Positions 56,373 to 64,000 of a DNA stretch of 64,000 bases are shown here, in pieces. A program made the position numbers and the translations under genes. Position 1 is the first letter of the stretch. The number at the start of each line of letters is the position of its first letter. The stretch is from Streptomyces sp. ML-6 (GTDB lineage Bacteria > Actinomycetota > Actinomycetes > Streptomycetales > Streptomycetaceae), in contig NZ_JAOTIK010000001.1 in assembly GCF_030116705.1 (NCBI RefSeq), positions 2,882,001 to 2,946,000 of the forward strand, given 5' to 3'. Below the pieces are notes generated by a model. That model saw nothing but the letters and a program-made list of their open reading frames with translations. It did no database searches and was not told the origin of the DNA.

Positions 56373-56705
56373 GTCACAGCCGTTCTTAGCGAGCGCCAGC
56401 CCGTCGATCGAGTCCTTCCACGCGTAGCCGAACTCCTCGCGCGCGTACCCGGTCTTCGGCCCCCGGCCCTTCGTGGCCACCTTCTCGATGATCTTCCGGC
56501 CGGCCGCCCGGTCCGCCTCGGAGGTGAGCGGCGCGAGCCCCGGCTTCGTACCGTCGGGGTTGTCCAGCGGGCTGGCCCCGAGGCCGGTGAAGGTCCGGCC
56601 GCCGGCCTCCCCGGAGGACGATTCGAAATCGCAGCCGGCCAGGGCCAGCGCCGCCACCACCCCGAGGGCGGGCAGAGTCACTCGGTGGACACGGGGAGAT
56701 ATCAC
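56367..56705 (-). pseudogene. N-terminal half of disrupted HNH-nuclease lipoprotein gene
   Basis: 113 codons from a GTG at 56705 (VISPRVHRVTLPALGVVAAL). Lipoprotein signal peptide with lipobox LALAGC, then LDNPDGTKPGLAPLTSEADR and EEFGYAWKDSIDGLALAKNG, ending CDTR exactly at the core. The reading frame continues into the element for 24 more codons and stops at 56295. It rejoins the 49734-50150 half in frame. Its promoter, upstream of 56705, may still be active and would then read into the cargo copy. Confidence 0.93.
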
Positions 56706-56835
56706 GCGAAGCCGTCCTGACGGGGAGAAAGCAAAATCCTGAAAATCGTACGGATGCCTTCCCCGTCCACGGGTATTCATGAGCACGCCACGCCCGGGGT
56801 GCGGCCGGAATCACACCGTCCGGCCTCCCCGCCGC

Positions 56836-57702
56836 TCATACCTTCCCGATGCCCAGCGTCGTCTCGGAGGGCAGCAGTCCGGACCCGATCACCGCCACCC
56901 AGGGCGGTCCCAGCAGTTCGACGAGCCGCTCCCGCTCCGTCGCGTCGAGCACCCGCCAGGGGGCCGCGGCCGCCTCGTCCGTGCGCCGCTCGACCTCGGC
57001 GCGCAGCGCCCGCCCCGCTTCGGTCGCCGTGCCGTCCTCGTCCAACAGGTCGCGCTCCACGAGCCGTTGCCGGGCGTCCCGCCACTGCGCGTCGCTCCAC
57101 CCCCGGCTCGCGAACACCTCCGGGCGCGCCGCACCGACGGCGGCGAAGGAGACCAGCGACTCGACCGGGTCGAGCCCCGCCCCGACGAGCGCCGCGACAT
57201 GGCCGTCCCCCCGGTGCTCGCGCAGGACCGTCGCCGCCCACCAGAGCGCGAGGTGCGGCTCGTCCGGCCGGGGCAGGGCGGCGTTGGCCGCGGCGAGCGT
57301 CCGGCCGGAGGTGTCGGCGGCCTCCGCGACGCGCCGCACGAGCGCGGCGGCCTCGCCCAGCTCCGGGCCGGCGACCGCGTCCCCCAGCAGCTTCCGGTAA
57401 GCGCGGTCGACCGCCCGCGTCCGGGCCGCGAGCACCGCCTCCGGAGCGGCGACGGACCAGATGGCGGGCACGTACTCGCCCACCATCGCCGGGTTGAAGC
57501 TGTGGAAGGCCTCGGCCACCCGCCCCGCACCGGCCTCCCCGAGCGGCGCCGCGCGCCAGGCGAAGTAGCCGGGCCACCGCTCATCGGTGCCGTACCCGAG
57601 CGCGGCGACCTCCTCGACGGCCTCCGGCGCGTAGTACAGCACGGCGTGCAGGGGTTCCAGCAGGTGCCACATCCGCCGCACCCGGCCCAGCTCCTCGGAC
57701 AT
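56836..57702 (-). CDS. SalK-like helical protein next to a TetR regulator
   Basis: 288 aa from the ATG at 57702 (GGAG upstream; an ATG at 57729 gives 297 aa). MSEELGRVRRMWHLLEPLHA leads an all-helical protein with YFAWRAAPLGEAGAGRVAEA and FHSFNPAMVGEYVPAIWSVA. It resembles the SalK/SCO6-type family of MarR-like winged-helix proteins known from Streptomyces; function unknown. It is divergent from the tetR gene at 57808 and shares the two palindromes 57728-57746 and 57772-57786. Confidence 0.82.
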   Translation of the reverse strand: MSEELGRVRRMWHLLEPLHAVLYYAPEAVEEVAALGYGTDERWPGYFAWRAAPLGEAGAGRVAEAFHSFNPAMVGEYVPAIWSVAAPEAVLAARTRAVDRAYRKLLGDAVAGPELGEAAALVRRVAEAADTSGRTLAAANAALPRPDEPHLALWWAATVLREHRGDGHVAALVGAGLDPVESLVSFAAVGAARPEVFASRGWSDAQWRDARQRLVERDLLDEDGTATEAGRALRAEVERRTDEAAAAPWRVLDATERERLVELLGPPWVAVIGSGLLPSETTLGIGKV

Positions 57703-57727
57703 GTCTCCGCCCTCCGCGACATCACTC

Positions 57728-57800
57728 ATCTTGTCACTGACTAGATCCCCAGAGTGCTTCCCCTCCCGCAACTTGTCAATGACAAGATTCCGCGTAATCT
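57728..57800 (+). promoter_or_regulatory. TetR operators and leaderless promoter
   Basis: Site 1: 57728-57746, 19-bp palindrome with one mismatch pair. Site 2: CTTGTCA, A, TGACAAG (57772-57786), perfect. TTGTCA (57773-57778) and TAATCT (57795-57800) are a -35/-10 pair with a 16-nt spacer, so site 2 covers the -35. Transcription would start at about the ATG at 57808. Confidence 0.65.
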
Positions 57801-57807
57801 GCTGCAC

Positions 57808-58380
57808 ATGACCAGCGAGCGCGCCTACCACCACGGCGACCTGCGGCAAGCCGTCCTCACCGCCGCACTCGACGTCATCCGCACCGACGGGCCGGGTGCG
57901 CTGAGCCTGCGCGACCTGGCGCGCCGGGCCGGCGTCTCCCACGCGGCCCCCGCCCACCACTTCAAGGACCGCACGGGCCTGCTCACCGCCATCGCCGCCG
58001 AGGGCTACGCCCTCTTCGCCGACGAGCTGGCCGAGGCCCCGGACCTCAAGGAGCGGGGCGTGCGGTACGTACGGTTCGCCGCCGAACACCCGGCGCACTT
58101 CCACGTGATGTTCCGGCCGGACCTCCTCCGCGCCGACGACCCCGCACTGCTCGCGGCGAAGGACCGGGCCTCGGCCGAGCTGCGCGCGGGCGTCGGCGGC
58201 CTTCCCCCCGCCGGGCGCGGCGACGACGACCGGCTCGCGGGTGTGGCCGCCTGGTCGCTGGCCCACGGCTTCGCCACGCTGCTGCTCAGCGGCAACCTGG
58301 ACGGGGCGGTGGGCGCCCAGGACCCCGAGGCGGTCTTCCGGTCGCTCGCGGAGCTGCTGTTCGCGCCGGGGAGTTCCTGA
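57808..58380 (+). CDS. TetR-family transcriptional repressor
   Basis: 190 aa. The N-terminal HTH is clear: YHHGDLRQAVLTAALDVIRT then LSLRDLARRAGVSHAAPAHH with FKDRTGLLTAIAAEGY. The C-terminal ligand domain resembles TetR_C_33-type (RYVRFAAEHPAHFHVMFRPD). The ATG at 57808 has no ribosome site but a -10 (TAATCT) ends 7 nt upstream, suggesting a leaderless mRNA. It likely represses itself and the divergent SalK-like gene through the palindromes between them. Confidence 0.92.
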   Translation: MTSERAYHHGDLRQAVLTAALDVIRTDGPGALSLRDLARRAGVSHAAPAHHFKDRTGLLTAIAAEGYALFADELAEAPDLKERGVRYVRFAAEHPAHFHVMFRPDLLRADDPALLAAKDRASAELRAGVGGLPPAGRGDDDRLAGVAAWSLAHGFATLLLSGNLDGAVGAQDPEAVFRSLAELLFAPGSS

Positions 58381-58516
58381 ACGCGTCGGCGGGGCCGAAG
58401 GGCGGGAGCCCGCACCGGGTGGCGAGCAGGCACACCCCTGACGCTCGCCGACTCCCCTGGCCTCCCCCGGCTTCTCCGGCTTACCTGGCTCTCCCGGCTT
58501 CCCCAGACTCCCCCGC

Positions 58517-59308
58517 TCAGGCCCGCATGCCGCCGTCCACGCGGAGGACGGTGCCGGTGACGTAGGAGGCACGGTCACTGAGCAGCCAGGCGGCCGCCTC
58601 GGCGATCTCGTCCGGCTCGGCCGCGCGGCCCAGCGGGGTCTGGGCGTTGAGCTGCTCGACGATGCCGGGCGAGTCCGCCTCCCACTCGTGGACCATCTCG
58701 GTGAGCGTGGTGCCGGGTGCGATGGCGTTGACGCGGATGCCCTCCGGGCCGTACGTGACGGCGGCCGACGCGGTGAGGCTGTTGACCGCCCGCTTCGCGG
58801 CGCCGTAGGCGGGCAGCCAGGGGTTGCCCATCAGGCTGCCGACGCTGGAGGTGTTGACGATCGCCCCGGTCCCGGCGGTGGCCCGGATGGCGGCGATCTC
58901 GGCGGTCATGGCGAGCCACGGACCCTTGAAGTCGACCGCGCACACCCGGTCGAAGTCGGCCTCCGCCAACCGGTCCATCGGGCCGGGCGGCTGGGCCGTC
59001 GCGCCGTTGTTGAAGGCGGCGTCGAGACGGCCGTACACCGCCACGGCCCGGTCGACGGCCGCGCGGATGCTCGCCGGGTCGGCCAGATCGCACAGCGCGT
59101 ACTCAGCGGCGCCGCCCGCCGCCCGGATCTCCTCGGTCACCGCCTCCAGCTGGGCCTCCGTACGGGACGCGAGGAACACCCGCGCGCCCTCCCGGGCGAA
59201 GAGCCGGGCCGCGGCGGCGCCGATGCCCCGGCCGGCTCCGACGACGAGGGCGACCTTGCCGGAGAGCAGACCGGGCCGTGCGGTGGACGTGATCGTTGTG
59301 TCGTTCAT
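58517..59308 (-). CDS. Short-chain dehydrogenase/reductase
   Basis: 263 aa classical SDR. Cofactor motif GAGRGIGAAAARLF (TGxxxGxG type), DLADPASIRAAVDR, NNGATAQPPG in place of NNAG, catalytic Ser in VNTSSVGSLMGN and YGAAK with Tyr/Lys, and PGTTLTEMVHEW. NAD or NADP preference is not clear; Ser/Arg after the second strand (FLASRTEAQ) suggests NADP. Divergent from the XRE-type regulator, which probably controls it through the palindrome 59337-59367. Confidence 0.93.
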   Translation of the reverse strand: MNDTTITSTARPGLLSGKVALVVGAGRGIGAAAARLFAREGARVFLASRTEAQLEAVTEEIRAAGGAAEYALCDLADPASIRAAVDRAVAVYGRLDAAFNNGATAQPPGPMDRLAEADFDRVCAVDFKGPWLAMTAEIAAIRATAGTGAIVNTSSVGSLMGNPWLPAYGAAKRAVNSLTASAAVTYGPEGIRVNAIAPGTTLTEMVHEWEADSPGIVEQLNAQTPLGRAAEPDEIAEAAAWLLSDRASYVTGTVLRVDGGMRA

Positions 59309-59336
59309 GCCGACGAGCCTGCGCCGGGCCGGGCCT

Positions 59337-59367
59337 CTCATCCAGGCACCGGCGGTACCTGGATGAG
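59337..59367. promoter_or_regulatory. 31-bp palindromic operator between SDR and XRE-type regulator
   Basis: The left arm 59337-59350 (CTCATCCAGG, C, ACC) pairs with the right arm 59354-59367 (GGT, A, CCTGGATGAG) around GGC, with one C/A mismatch per arm. It is 29 nt from each start codon, 59308 and 59396. Confidence 0.75.
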
Positions 59368-59395
59368 CCGGCCGGGGCCCGCGCACACTGGTGGG

Positions 59396-60253
59396 GTGGA
59401 CCGACGAGAACTGGCAGGTTTCCTGCGCAGCAGGCGCGAGCGGATCGCCCCCGCAGAGGTGGGGCTGCCCGCCGGGCCGCGCCGCCGCACCCCCGGGCTG
59501 CGCCGCGAGGAGGTGGCACAGCTGGCGTTCATCTCGACCGAGTACTACACGCGGCTGGAACAGGCCCGCGCCCCGCACCCCTCCCGCGAGGTGCTGGTCC
59601 AGATCGCCCGCGCCCTGCGCCTCTCGGACGCCGAGCGCGACCATCTGCACCACCTCGCCGGCACTCCGCCCGGCCCCCTGCCCGGACCCTCCAGGGAGGT
59701 GCGGCAGAGCATCGTCGACCCGCTGGACCGGCTCCCGGAGGCCGCCGCGCTCGTGCTGTCGGCGACGTACGAGGTGATCGCCTGGAACGGCCTGGCCGCG
59801 GCCCTGATGGAGGACTTCTCCGCGCTGTCGCGCCGCGACCGCAACCTCGTCCGGCGCGCCTTCCTCGGCCCGCACCGGCACGGCCGGCCGCTGTACGGCG
59901 TCTCGGACGCGGACGCGTTCGTCCGGACCTCGGCCCAGCACCTGCGCGCGGCCGCCGCCCGCTACCCCGACGACCCGGAGGTGACCGGCCTGGTCGAGGA
60001 ACTCCTCGCCGGGAGCGAGGAGTTCGCCCGCATCTGGGCGGGCCACGACGTGACCGCCCGCCCCACCCTCTGCAAGACCTTCCACCACCCCCTGGTCGGC
60101 CCCGTATCCGTCAACTGCGACGTCCTGGACATCGCCGACCGGGACCAGCGGGTCGTCATCTACACCGCCGCCCCCGGATCGCCGTCCGAACAGGCGCTGC
60201 GGCTGCTGTCGGTCATCGGCACCCAGCGCCTGGACGTGCCCTCGGAGGCATGA
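59396..60253 (+). CDS. XRE-HTH regulator with MmyB-type ligand-binding domain
   Basis: 285 aa from the GTG at 59396 (VDRRELAGFLRSRRERI). HTH in GLRREEVAQLAFISTEYYTR and PSREVLVQIARALRLSDAER. The rest is the MmyB-like ligand-binding domain (LSATYEVIAWNGLAAALMED, FHHPLVGPVSVNCDVLDIAD, LSVIGTQRLDVPS). In Streptomyces such regulators commonly sit divergently from the SDR gene they control. The long 5'-extended frame upstream reads through the palindrome and SDR and is rejected. Confidence 0.92.
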   Translation: MDRRELAGFLRSRRERIAPAEVGLPAGPRRRTPGLRREEVAQLAFISTEYYTRLEQARAPHPSREVLVQIARALRLSDAERDHLHHLAGTPPGPLPGPSREVRQSIVDPLDRLPEAAALVLSATYEVIAWNGLAAALMEDFSALSRRDRNLVRRAFLGPHRHGRPLYGVSDADAFVRTSAQHLRAAAARYPDDPEVTGLVEELLAGSEEFARIWAGHDVTARPTLCKTFHHPLVGPVSVNCDVLDIADRDQRVVIYTAAPGSPSEQALRLLSVIGTQRLDVPSEA

Positions 60254-60327
60254 CACCCGGCGGCGGCCGTCCCCGCCTCCCGCCCCGGCACAATGGCCGG
60301 GGCGGGAGGCCGGCGGGAGGTACGGGG

Positions 60328-60789
60328 ATGAGTTTTCGGCTGGCGGCGTACGCCGTGTGCGTCGAGGAGGGGCGGGTGCTGCTCGCCCATCACGTCTCGC
60401 GGACCTGGACCCTTCCGGGCGGCAGGGTCGAGCACGGGGAGGACCCGTTCGACGCGGTGGTCCGGGAGGTGGCCGAGGAGACCGGCTGCGAGGCGGTGGT
60501 CGAACGCCTGCTGGGCGTGGACTCACGGATGATCCCGGCCGCCGAGCGCGCCGTGCCCGGCGGGCCCGACCACCAGAACGTCGGCGTCTTCTACCTGGTC
60601 CGCATCACGGGTGGCCGACTCCGCCCCGAACCGAACGGCGACACCGTCGAGTCGGTCTGGACCCCGCTCCCCGACGTCACCGGCCTGCGCCGGTCGTCCC
60701 TGGTCGACATCGGCCTCGCCCTGGCCCGCACCACCCCGGCGACCGGCCACGTCGCCCCCGTACCGGTCGGCGGCCTGATCCAGCACTGA
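60328..60789 (+). CDS. NUDIX hydrolase
   Basis: 153 aa. The Nudix box is GGRVEHGEDPFDAVVREVAEETG, split here as GGRVEHGEDPF then REVAEETG (consensus GX5EX7REUXEEXGU is met). It begins MSFRLAAYAVCVEEGRVLLA and ends VAPVPVGGLIQH. Hydrolyses a nucleoside diphosphate linked to another moiety; substrate not predictable. ATG at 60328 after GGGAGG. Confidence 0.92.
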   Translation: MSFRLAAYAVCVEEGRVLLAHHVSRTWTLPGGRVEHGEDPFDAVVREVAEETGCEAVVERLLGVDSRMIPAAERAVPGGPDHQNVGVFYLVRITGGRLRPEPNGDTVESVWTPLPDVTGLRRSSLVDIGLALARTTPATGHVAPVPVGGLIQH

Positions 60790-60870
60790 GCCCGCACCGC
60801 CGGGGCCGGAACCCCGAACACCGCTTCACTCGGTCGTGAACTCGTACAGGCGCCCCGACCGCATGGGCCC

Positions 60871-60911
60871 CATAACGTACATCGATGCATGTTACGTCGA
60901 TGTACGTTATG
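60871..60911. repeat. Perfect 15-bp inverted repeat, AT-rich
   Basis: 60871-60885 (CATAACGTACATCGA) and 60897-60911 (TCGATGTACGTTATG) with an 11-nt spacer. Unusually AT-rich for this genome. It ends at the start codon of a small ORF. Confidence 0.85.
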
Positions 60912-61034
60912 TCGATGTATGAATCATTCATACAGGTCAGCGCCCGCGAACTCTCCCACCTCGCCGAGGCCCGGTCCGTCGTATCGAACTCATTGGCGAT
61001 CCCCGCGGATCTGCTGACCGCCCGGAGCGCGTGA
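60909..61034 (+). CDS. Small ORF, 41 aa, antitoxin-like N-terminus
   Basis: ATG at 60909, MSMYESFIQVSARELSHLAE followed by a short tail ending TARSA. The start region overlaps a 17-bp palindrome (60917-60933). VSARELSHL resembles the start of Phd-type antitoxins, but the domain is too short, so it may be a remnant. No toxin gene follows. Confidence 0.4.
   Translation: MSMYESFIQVSARELSHLAEARSVVSNSLAIPADLLTARSA
60917..60933. promoter_or_regulatory. Perfect 17-bp palindrome
   Basis: GTATGAAT, C, ATTCATAC. It lies 6 nt beyond the larger inverted repeat and within the small ORF's first codons. Confidence 0.6.
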
Positions 61035-61083
61035 TGGTTTCTTCCCGACCTCGTTGTCAGTGGCGGGTGCGAGACTGCCCGGC

Positions 61084-61743
61084 ATGATCGAGCCGAACCC
61101 CAAAGCGGACCTTCTCCAGTACCTGCAACAGGGGCGCGACGCCCTGGTGTGGAAGCTCGACGGGCTCTCCGAGTACGACATACGCCGTCCGCTGACCCCC
61201 ACGGGCACGAACCTGCTCGGGCTGCTCAAGCACCTCGCGGGTGTGGAACTGGGTTACTTCGGCGACACGTTCGGGCGGCCGTTCTTCACCGGGGAGACGC
61301 CGTCCTGGTGGTACACGCGGGACGCGGAGCCCAACGCGGACATGTGGGCCACCGCGGACGAGTCCCGCGAGGACGTCGTCGGGCTGTACCGCCAGGCCTG
61401 GGCGCACTCCGACAGCACGATCGGGGCCCTGGACCTCGACGCGACCGGTCACGTCCCGTGGTGGCCCGAGGAGCGTCGGGAGACGACGCTCCACCACCTC
61501 CTGGTCCGCGTCATCTCCGACACCCAGCGCCACGCCGGCCACGCCGACGTGGTGCGGGAACTCATCGACGGCTCCACCGGCTACACCACCGCCCAGGACA
61601 GCATGCCGTCCCACGACCCGGCCTGGTGGAGGGAGCACCGCACCCGGCTGGAACGGGTGGCCCGGGAGGTACAGGAAGCCCAGGAAGCCCAGGAGGTCCA
61701 AGGGGTTCGTGAGGCCCAGGGGGTCCAGGAGGACGCCGGCTGA
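61084..61743 (+). CDS. DinB/DUF664-family protein
   Basis: 219 aa from the ATG at 61084 (MIEPNPKADLLQYLQQGRDA). DinB-fold four-helix bundle with metal-ligand histidines in LLGLLKHLAGVELGYFGD and LHHLLVRVISDTQRHAGHAD. These proteins are implicated in thiol transfer (mycothiol, bacillithiol) or unknown detoxification. The C-terminal 25 residues are Gln/Glu/Ala/Val repeats (EAQEAQEVQG). Convergent with the truncated GntR gene. Confidence 0.9.
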   Translation: MIEPNPKADLLQYLQQGRDALVWKLDGLSEYDIRRPLTPTGTNLLGLLKHLAGVELGYFGDTFGRPFFTGETPSWWYTRDAEPNADMWATADESREDVVGLYRQAWAHSDSTIGALDLDATGHVPWWPEERRETTLHHLLVRVISDTQRHAGHADVVRELIDGSTGYTTAQDSMPSHDPAWWREHRTRLERVAREVQEAQEAQEVQGVREAQGVQEDAG

Positions 61744-61784
61744 CCGCTCCCGCGCCCCCTTCCCGCTTTCCGGACCGTGGGGTC

Positions 61785-61948
61785 GTGGCGTTCGAGGCGT
61801 CGAATTGCTCCTTGAGCCGTGCGGTGGAGGGCAGGTTGGCACCCGGAGCGAGGTCGCCGTCCAAGATCCGGTCCCTGAGGTCGGCCGCGATCCGCTCGTG
61901 CAGGGAACGGCGGTCGGCGGCATCCGCTTCGGGTCCGGGCACGGTCAT
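61785..61948 (-). pseudogene. Truncated GntR-type helix-turn-helix gene
   Basis: ATG at 61948, overlapping the UTRA stop by 4 nt. The first 55 codons encode DRRSLHERIAADLRDRILDG and GANLPSTARLKEQFDASNAT, the GntR winged-helix start. Homologous sequence then ends abruptly at ASNAT; the frame continues with TPRSGKREGGAG and Pro-rich junk to a stop at 61562, antisense to the DinB gene. The recognition helix and wing are missing, so it is probably non-functional. Confidence 0.75.
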
Positions 61949-62487
61949 CCGATCTTGAGCTCGTACCGCAGTTTCTGACGTCGTGGCGGCATCGCCATCA
62001 CGTCGACCTGAATGGGCCGGTCCGCCCCGTCGAGGGTGAGGCGGGTCAGTTGCAGCACGGGTTCCCCGGTCACCAGCCGCAGTTGCTCGCACTCGTGATC
62101 GGTCGCCGCCCGCGCGGTCACGTCCTCGCGCACGCGTGCGCCCACGTGCCCCAGCTCCGCCAGCAGCCTGACCGCCCCGCCCCGGATCTTCGCCGTTCCG
62201 GCAAGGGCGGTGCCGCCCGCGATGTCCAGCGGGTAGTACGTGTCCGTCAACTCGCAGGGTTCGTCATCGAGGTACATGATCCTGCGCCGGGCGACGACGC
62301 ACTGCCCGGCCGGAGTTCCCAGCAGCTCCGCGACCGCTTCCGGCGGCTCCACCTCGCCCGCCCCGACGATCCGCTGACCGCCCCGGCGGCCTTCCGCCGC
62401 GGCCTCCGCGGCCCACGCGTCGCCACCGGCACCGGCAGACCCCGCGAGGTACGGCACCGAGGTGCCGACCCATTCACCGCCGCCCAT
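61945..62487 (-). CDS. UTRA-domain protein lacking a DNA-binding domain
   Basis: 180 aa from the ATG at 62487 (MGGGEWVGTSVPYLAGS; GGGAGAGG upstream). The UTRA effector-binding domain is complete: VARRRIMYLDDEPCELTDTY, YPLDIAGGTALAG, VLQLTRLTLDGADRPIQVDV. A normal GntR/HutC regulator has the HTH N-terminal to this domain; here the HTH is encoded downstream in a truncated overlapping gene. This split arrangement occurs elsewhere in Streptomyces (from memory). Longer upstream reading is not supported. Confidence 0.85.
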   Translation of the reverse strand: MGGGEWVGTSVPYLAGSAGAGGDAWAAEAAAEGRRGGQRIVGAGEVEPPEAVAELLGTPAGQCVVARRRIMYLDDEPCELTDTYYPLDIAGGTALAGTAKIRGGAVRLLAELGHVGARVREDVTARAATDHECEQLRLVTGEPVLQLTRLTLDGADRPIQVDVMAMPPRRQKLRYELKIG

Positions 62488-62631
62488 ACCGCCTCTCCCT
62501 TCGCCGCCCCTGTACCGGTCCGTGTACCGGTCTGTCGCGTCCCACCGCAGGCGAGCGGCCCCCACCCCCACGCCGTGAAAAACCCGGTCCCGCCGCATCC
62601 GCGGCGGGGCCGGGGCTGAACCGTTCCGGGG

Positions 62632-64000
62632 TCAGGAGCCCAGGATCGTCGTGAGGAACTCGCCCGTCCACGCCAGCAGTTCGCGGCCCACCACCGGCTT
62701 GCCGCCGATCCGGCCCGTGGTGGGGCGGGGGACGAGGATCTGGTGGGTGGCCGGCTTGATGACCGTCTTGGGGTGGAGGCGCTTGAGGCGCAGCTCCTGC
62801 GACTCGCGCAGCTCGACCGGGGCGAAGCGGATGTTCGGGCCCTGGAGCACGATCTCGCCGACGCCGCAGGCGCGGGCCAGCATGCGCAGGCCGGCGACCA
62901 GGAGGAGGTTCTCGACCGGTTCGGGGAGCTTGCCGTAGCGGTCGGTCAGCTCCTCCCGCACGGCCCGGATGTCGTCCTCCGTGTTGGCGGAGGCGATGGC
63001 GCGGTACGCCTGGAGGCGCAGCCGCTCGCCGGGGGCGTAGTCGTGCGGGACGTGGGCGTCGACCGGGAGCTCGATCTTGACCTCCAGCGGCGGTTCCTCC
63101 TCCACGCCGCCCTCCAGGGAGGCCCGGTAGTCGGCGACCGCCTCGCCCACCATGCGGACGTACAGGTCGAAGCCGACGCCCGCGATGTGGCCGGACTGCT
63201 CGCCGCCCAGGAGGTTCCCGGCGCCGCGGATCTCCAGGTCCTTCATCGCCACGTACATGCCCGCGCCCATCTCGGTGTGCTGGGCGATCGTGGCCAGGCG
63301 TTCGTGGGCGGTCTCGGTGAGCGGCTTCTCCGGCGGGTAGAGGAAGTACGCGTAGCCGCGCTCGCGGCCCCGGCCGACCCGGCCGCGCAGCTGGTGCAGC
63401 TGGGAGAGGCCGAAGTTGTCGCCGCGCTCCACGATCAGGGTGTTGGCGTTGGAGATGTCGATGCCGGACTCGACGATCGTCGTGGAGACCAGGACGTCGA
63501 ACTTCTTCTCCCAGAAGTCCACCACCACCTGTTCCAGGGCCTGTTCGGACATCTGGCCGTGGGCCGTGGCGATCCGGGCCTCGGGGACGATCTCGCGGAG
63601 GCGGGCGGCGGCGCGGTCGATCGACTCGACGCGGTTGTGGATGTAGAACGCCTGGCCCTCGCGGAGCAGTTCGCGGCGGATGGCCGCGCCGATCTGCTTC
63701 TCCTCGTACGGGCCGACGAAGGTGAGGACCGGGTGGCGCTCCTCGGGCGGCGTGGTGATCGTCGACATCTCGCGGATGCCGGTCACGGCCATTTCGAGCG
63801 TACGGGGGATGGGCGTCGCGGACATGGTGAGGACGTCCACGTTGGCGCGGAGCTTCTTCAGCTGCTCCTTGTGCTCGACGCCGAAGCGCTGCTCCTCGTC
63901 GACGATGACCAGGCCCAGGTCCTTGAACCTGGTCTCGGAGGAGAAGAGGCGGTGGGTGCCGATGACCAGGTCGACGGAGCCCTCGCGGAGCCCTTCGAGG
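62632..64000 (-). CDS. mfd: Transcription-repair coupling factor, C-terminal part (runs off window)
   Basis: At least 456 codons in frame. Helicase motif II ([20 protein letters not shown]) near 63900, motif [16 protein letters not shown], motif IV-VI region ([40 protein letters not shown]) and the C-terminal TRCF domain ([20 protein letters not shown] type). Mfd displaces stalled RNA polymerase and recruits UvrA. The N-terminal half, with the RNAP-interaction and UvrB-like domains, is outside the window. Confidence 0.96.
   Translation of the reverse strand, partial: LEGLREGSVDLVIGTHRLFSSETRFKDLGLVIVDEEQRFGVEHKEQLKKLRANVDVLTMSATPIPRTLEMAVTGIREMSTITTPPEERHPVLTFVGPYEEKQIGAAIRRELLREGQAFYIHNRVESIDRAAARLREIVPEARIATAHGQMSEQALEQVVVDFWEKKFDVLVSTTIVESGIDISNANTLIVERGDNFGLSQLHQLRGRVGRGRERGYAYFLYPPEKPLTETAHERLATIAQHTEMGAGMYVAMKDLEIRGAGNLLGGEQSGHIAGVGFDLYVRMVGEAVADYRASLEGGVEEEPPLEVKIELPVDAHVPHDYAPGERLRLQAYRAIASANTEDDIRAVREELTDRYGKLPEPVENLLLVAGLRMLARACGVGEIVLQGPNIRFAPVELRESQELRLKRLHPKTVIKPATHQILVPRPTTGRIGGKPVVGRELLAWTGEFLTTILGS

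Overview
The window is high-GC actinobacterial chromosome with dense genes and GC-biased third codon positions, and it is almost certainly Streptomyces. Support comes from the gene set and order: hut genes, cystathionine beta-synthase, a thiolase, an ABC transporter, a cyclopropane-fatty-acid-synthase-like enzyme, NDH-2, ppx, DUF501, divIC, eno, two resuscitation-promoting factors, a P450, mazG, a SurA-like lipoprotein and mfd. From memory this order matches the S. coelicolor SCO3070-SCO3109 neighbourhood. A tRNA-Leu with anticodon UAA, the developmental gene bldA, lies at 20915-21000. I had no database access, so all family names rest on motifs read in the sequence.

Layout. 1-5019 (minus): histidine utilisation genes hutI (partial), hutF-like, an M20 amidohydrolase and hutU. 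5169-9577: membrane and hypothetical proteins, an RpiR-type regulator, and an ECF sigma factor overlapping a membrane-anchored partner. 9975-18118: cbs, an SGNH hydrolase with a TTA codon, a thiolase, a Bax-inhibitor-1 protein, an ArsR regulator and an RsbW-like ATPase. 18420-21110: a PAS/GAF/PP2C phosphatase and bldA with its promoter. 21479-29001: MacB/FtsX-type ABC transporter, cfa-like gene, ndh with two Rex-type operators, and a leaderless-looking RelBE-type pair. 29048-40047: ppx, DUF501, divIC, eno, rpfA behind a c-di-AMP (ydaO) aptamer, a second Rpf, P450, mazG, SurA-like lipoprotein, GtrA and a GT2 glycosyltransferase. 40171-49654: a divergent YfhO-like membrane protein, a Ser/Thr kinase, an HsdM-HsdS-like fusion and two envelope proteins.

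The accessory highlight is 50151-56372. A roughly 6.2-kb Tn554-like element is inserted inside a gene for an HNH-nuclease lipoprotein. The two halves of that gene flank it (C-terminal half 49734-50156, N-terminal half 56367-56705) and rejoin in frame across a duplicated 6-bp core, GCGGGT. The element has three coupled recombination genes (376-aa and 734-aa tyrosine recombinases and a 199-aa coiled-coil helper), an unknown cargo gene, and a complete homologue of the gene it disrupts. That homologue lies just inside the right end, in the same orientation as the broken gene. The reconstructed attP has perfect 9-bp inverted arms around an 8-bp spacer. The cargo homologue differs from the target by one synonymous base in the core.

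56836-64000 holds three gene sets with conspicuous operators (TetR/SalK-like, SDR/XRE-MmyB-like, and a palindrome-rich stretch with a small ORF), then a NUDIX protein, a DinB protein, a UTRA gene followed by a truncated GntR HTH gene, and the 3' part of mfd.

Connections: bldA is needed to read UUA codons, and TTA codons occur in the integrase (codon 3), the GT2 glycosyltransferase and the SGNH hydrolase. GT2, GtrA and YfhO together look like a three-component extracytoplasmic glycosylation system. The Rpf genes, riboswitch, DivIC, kinase and Rpf neighbours give the core region a cell-wall and dormancy character.
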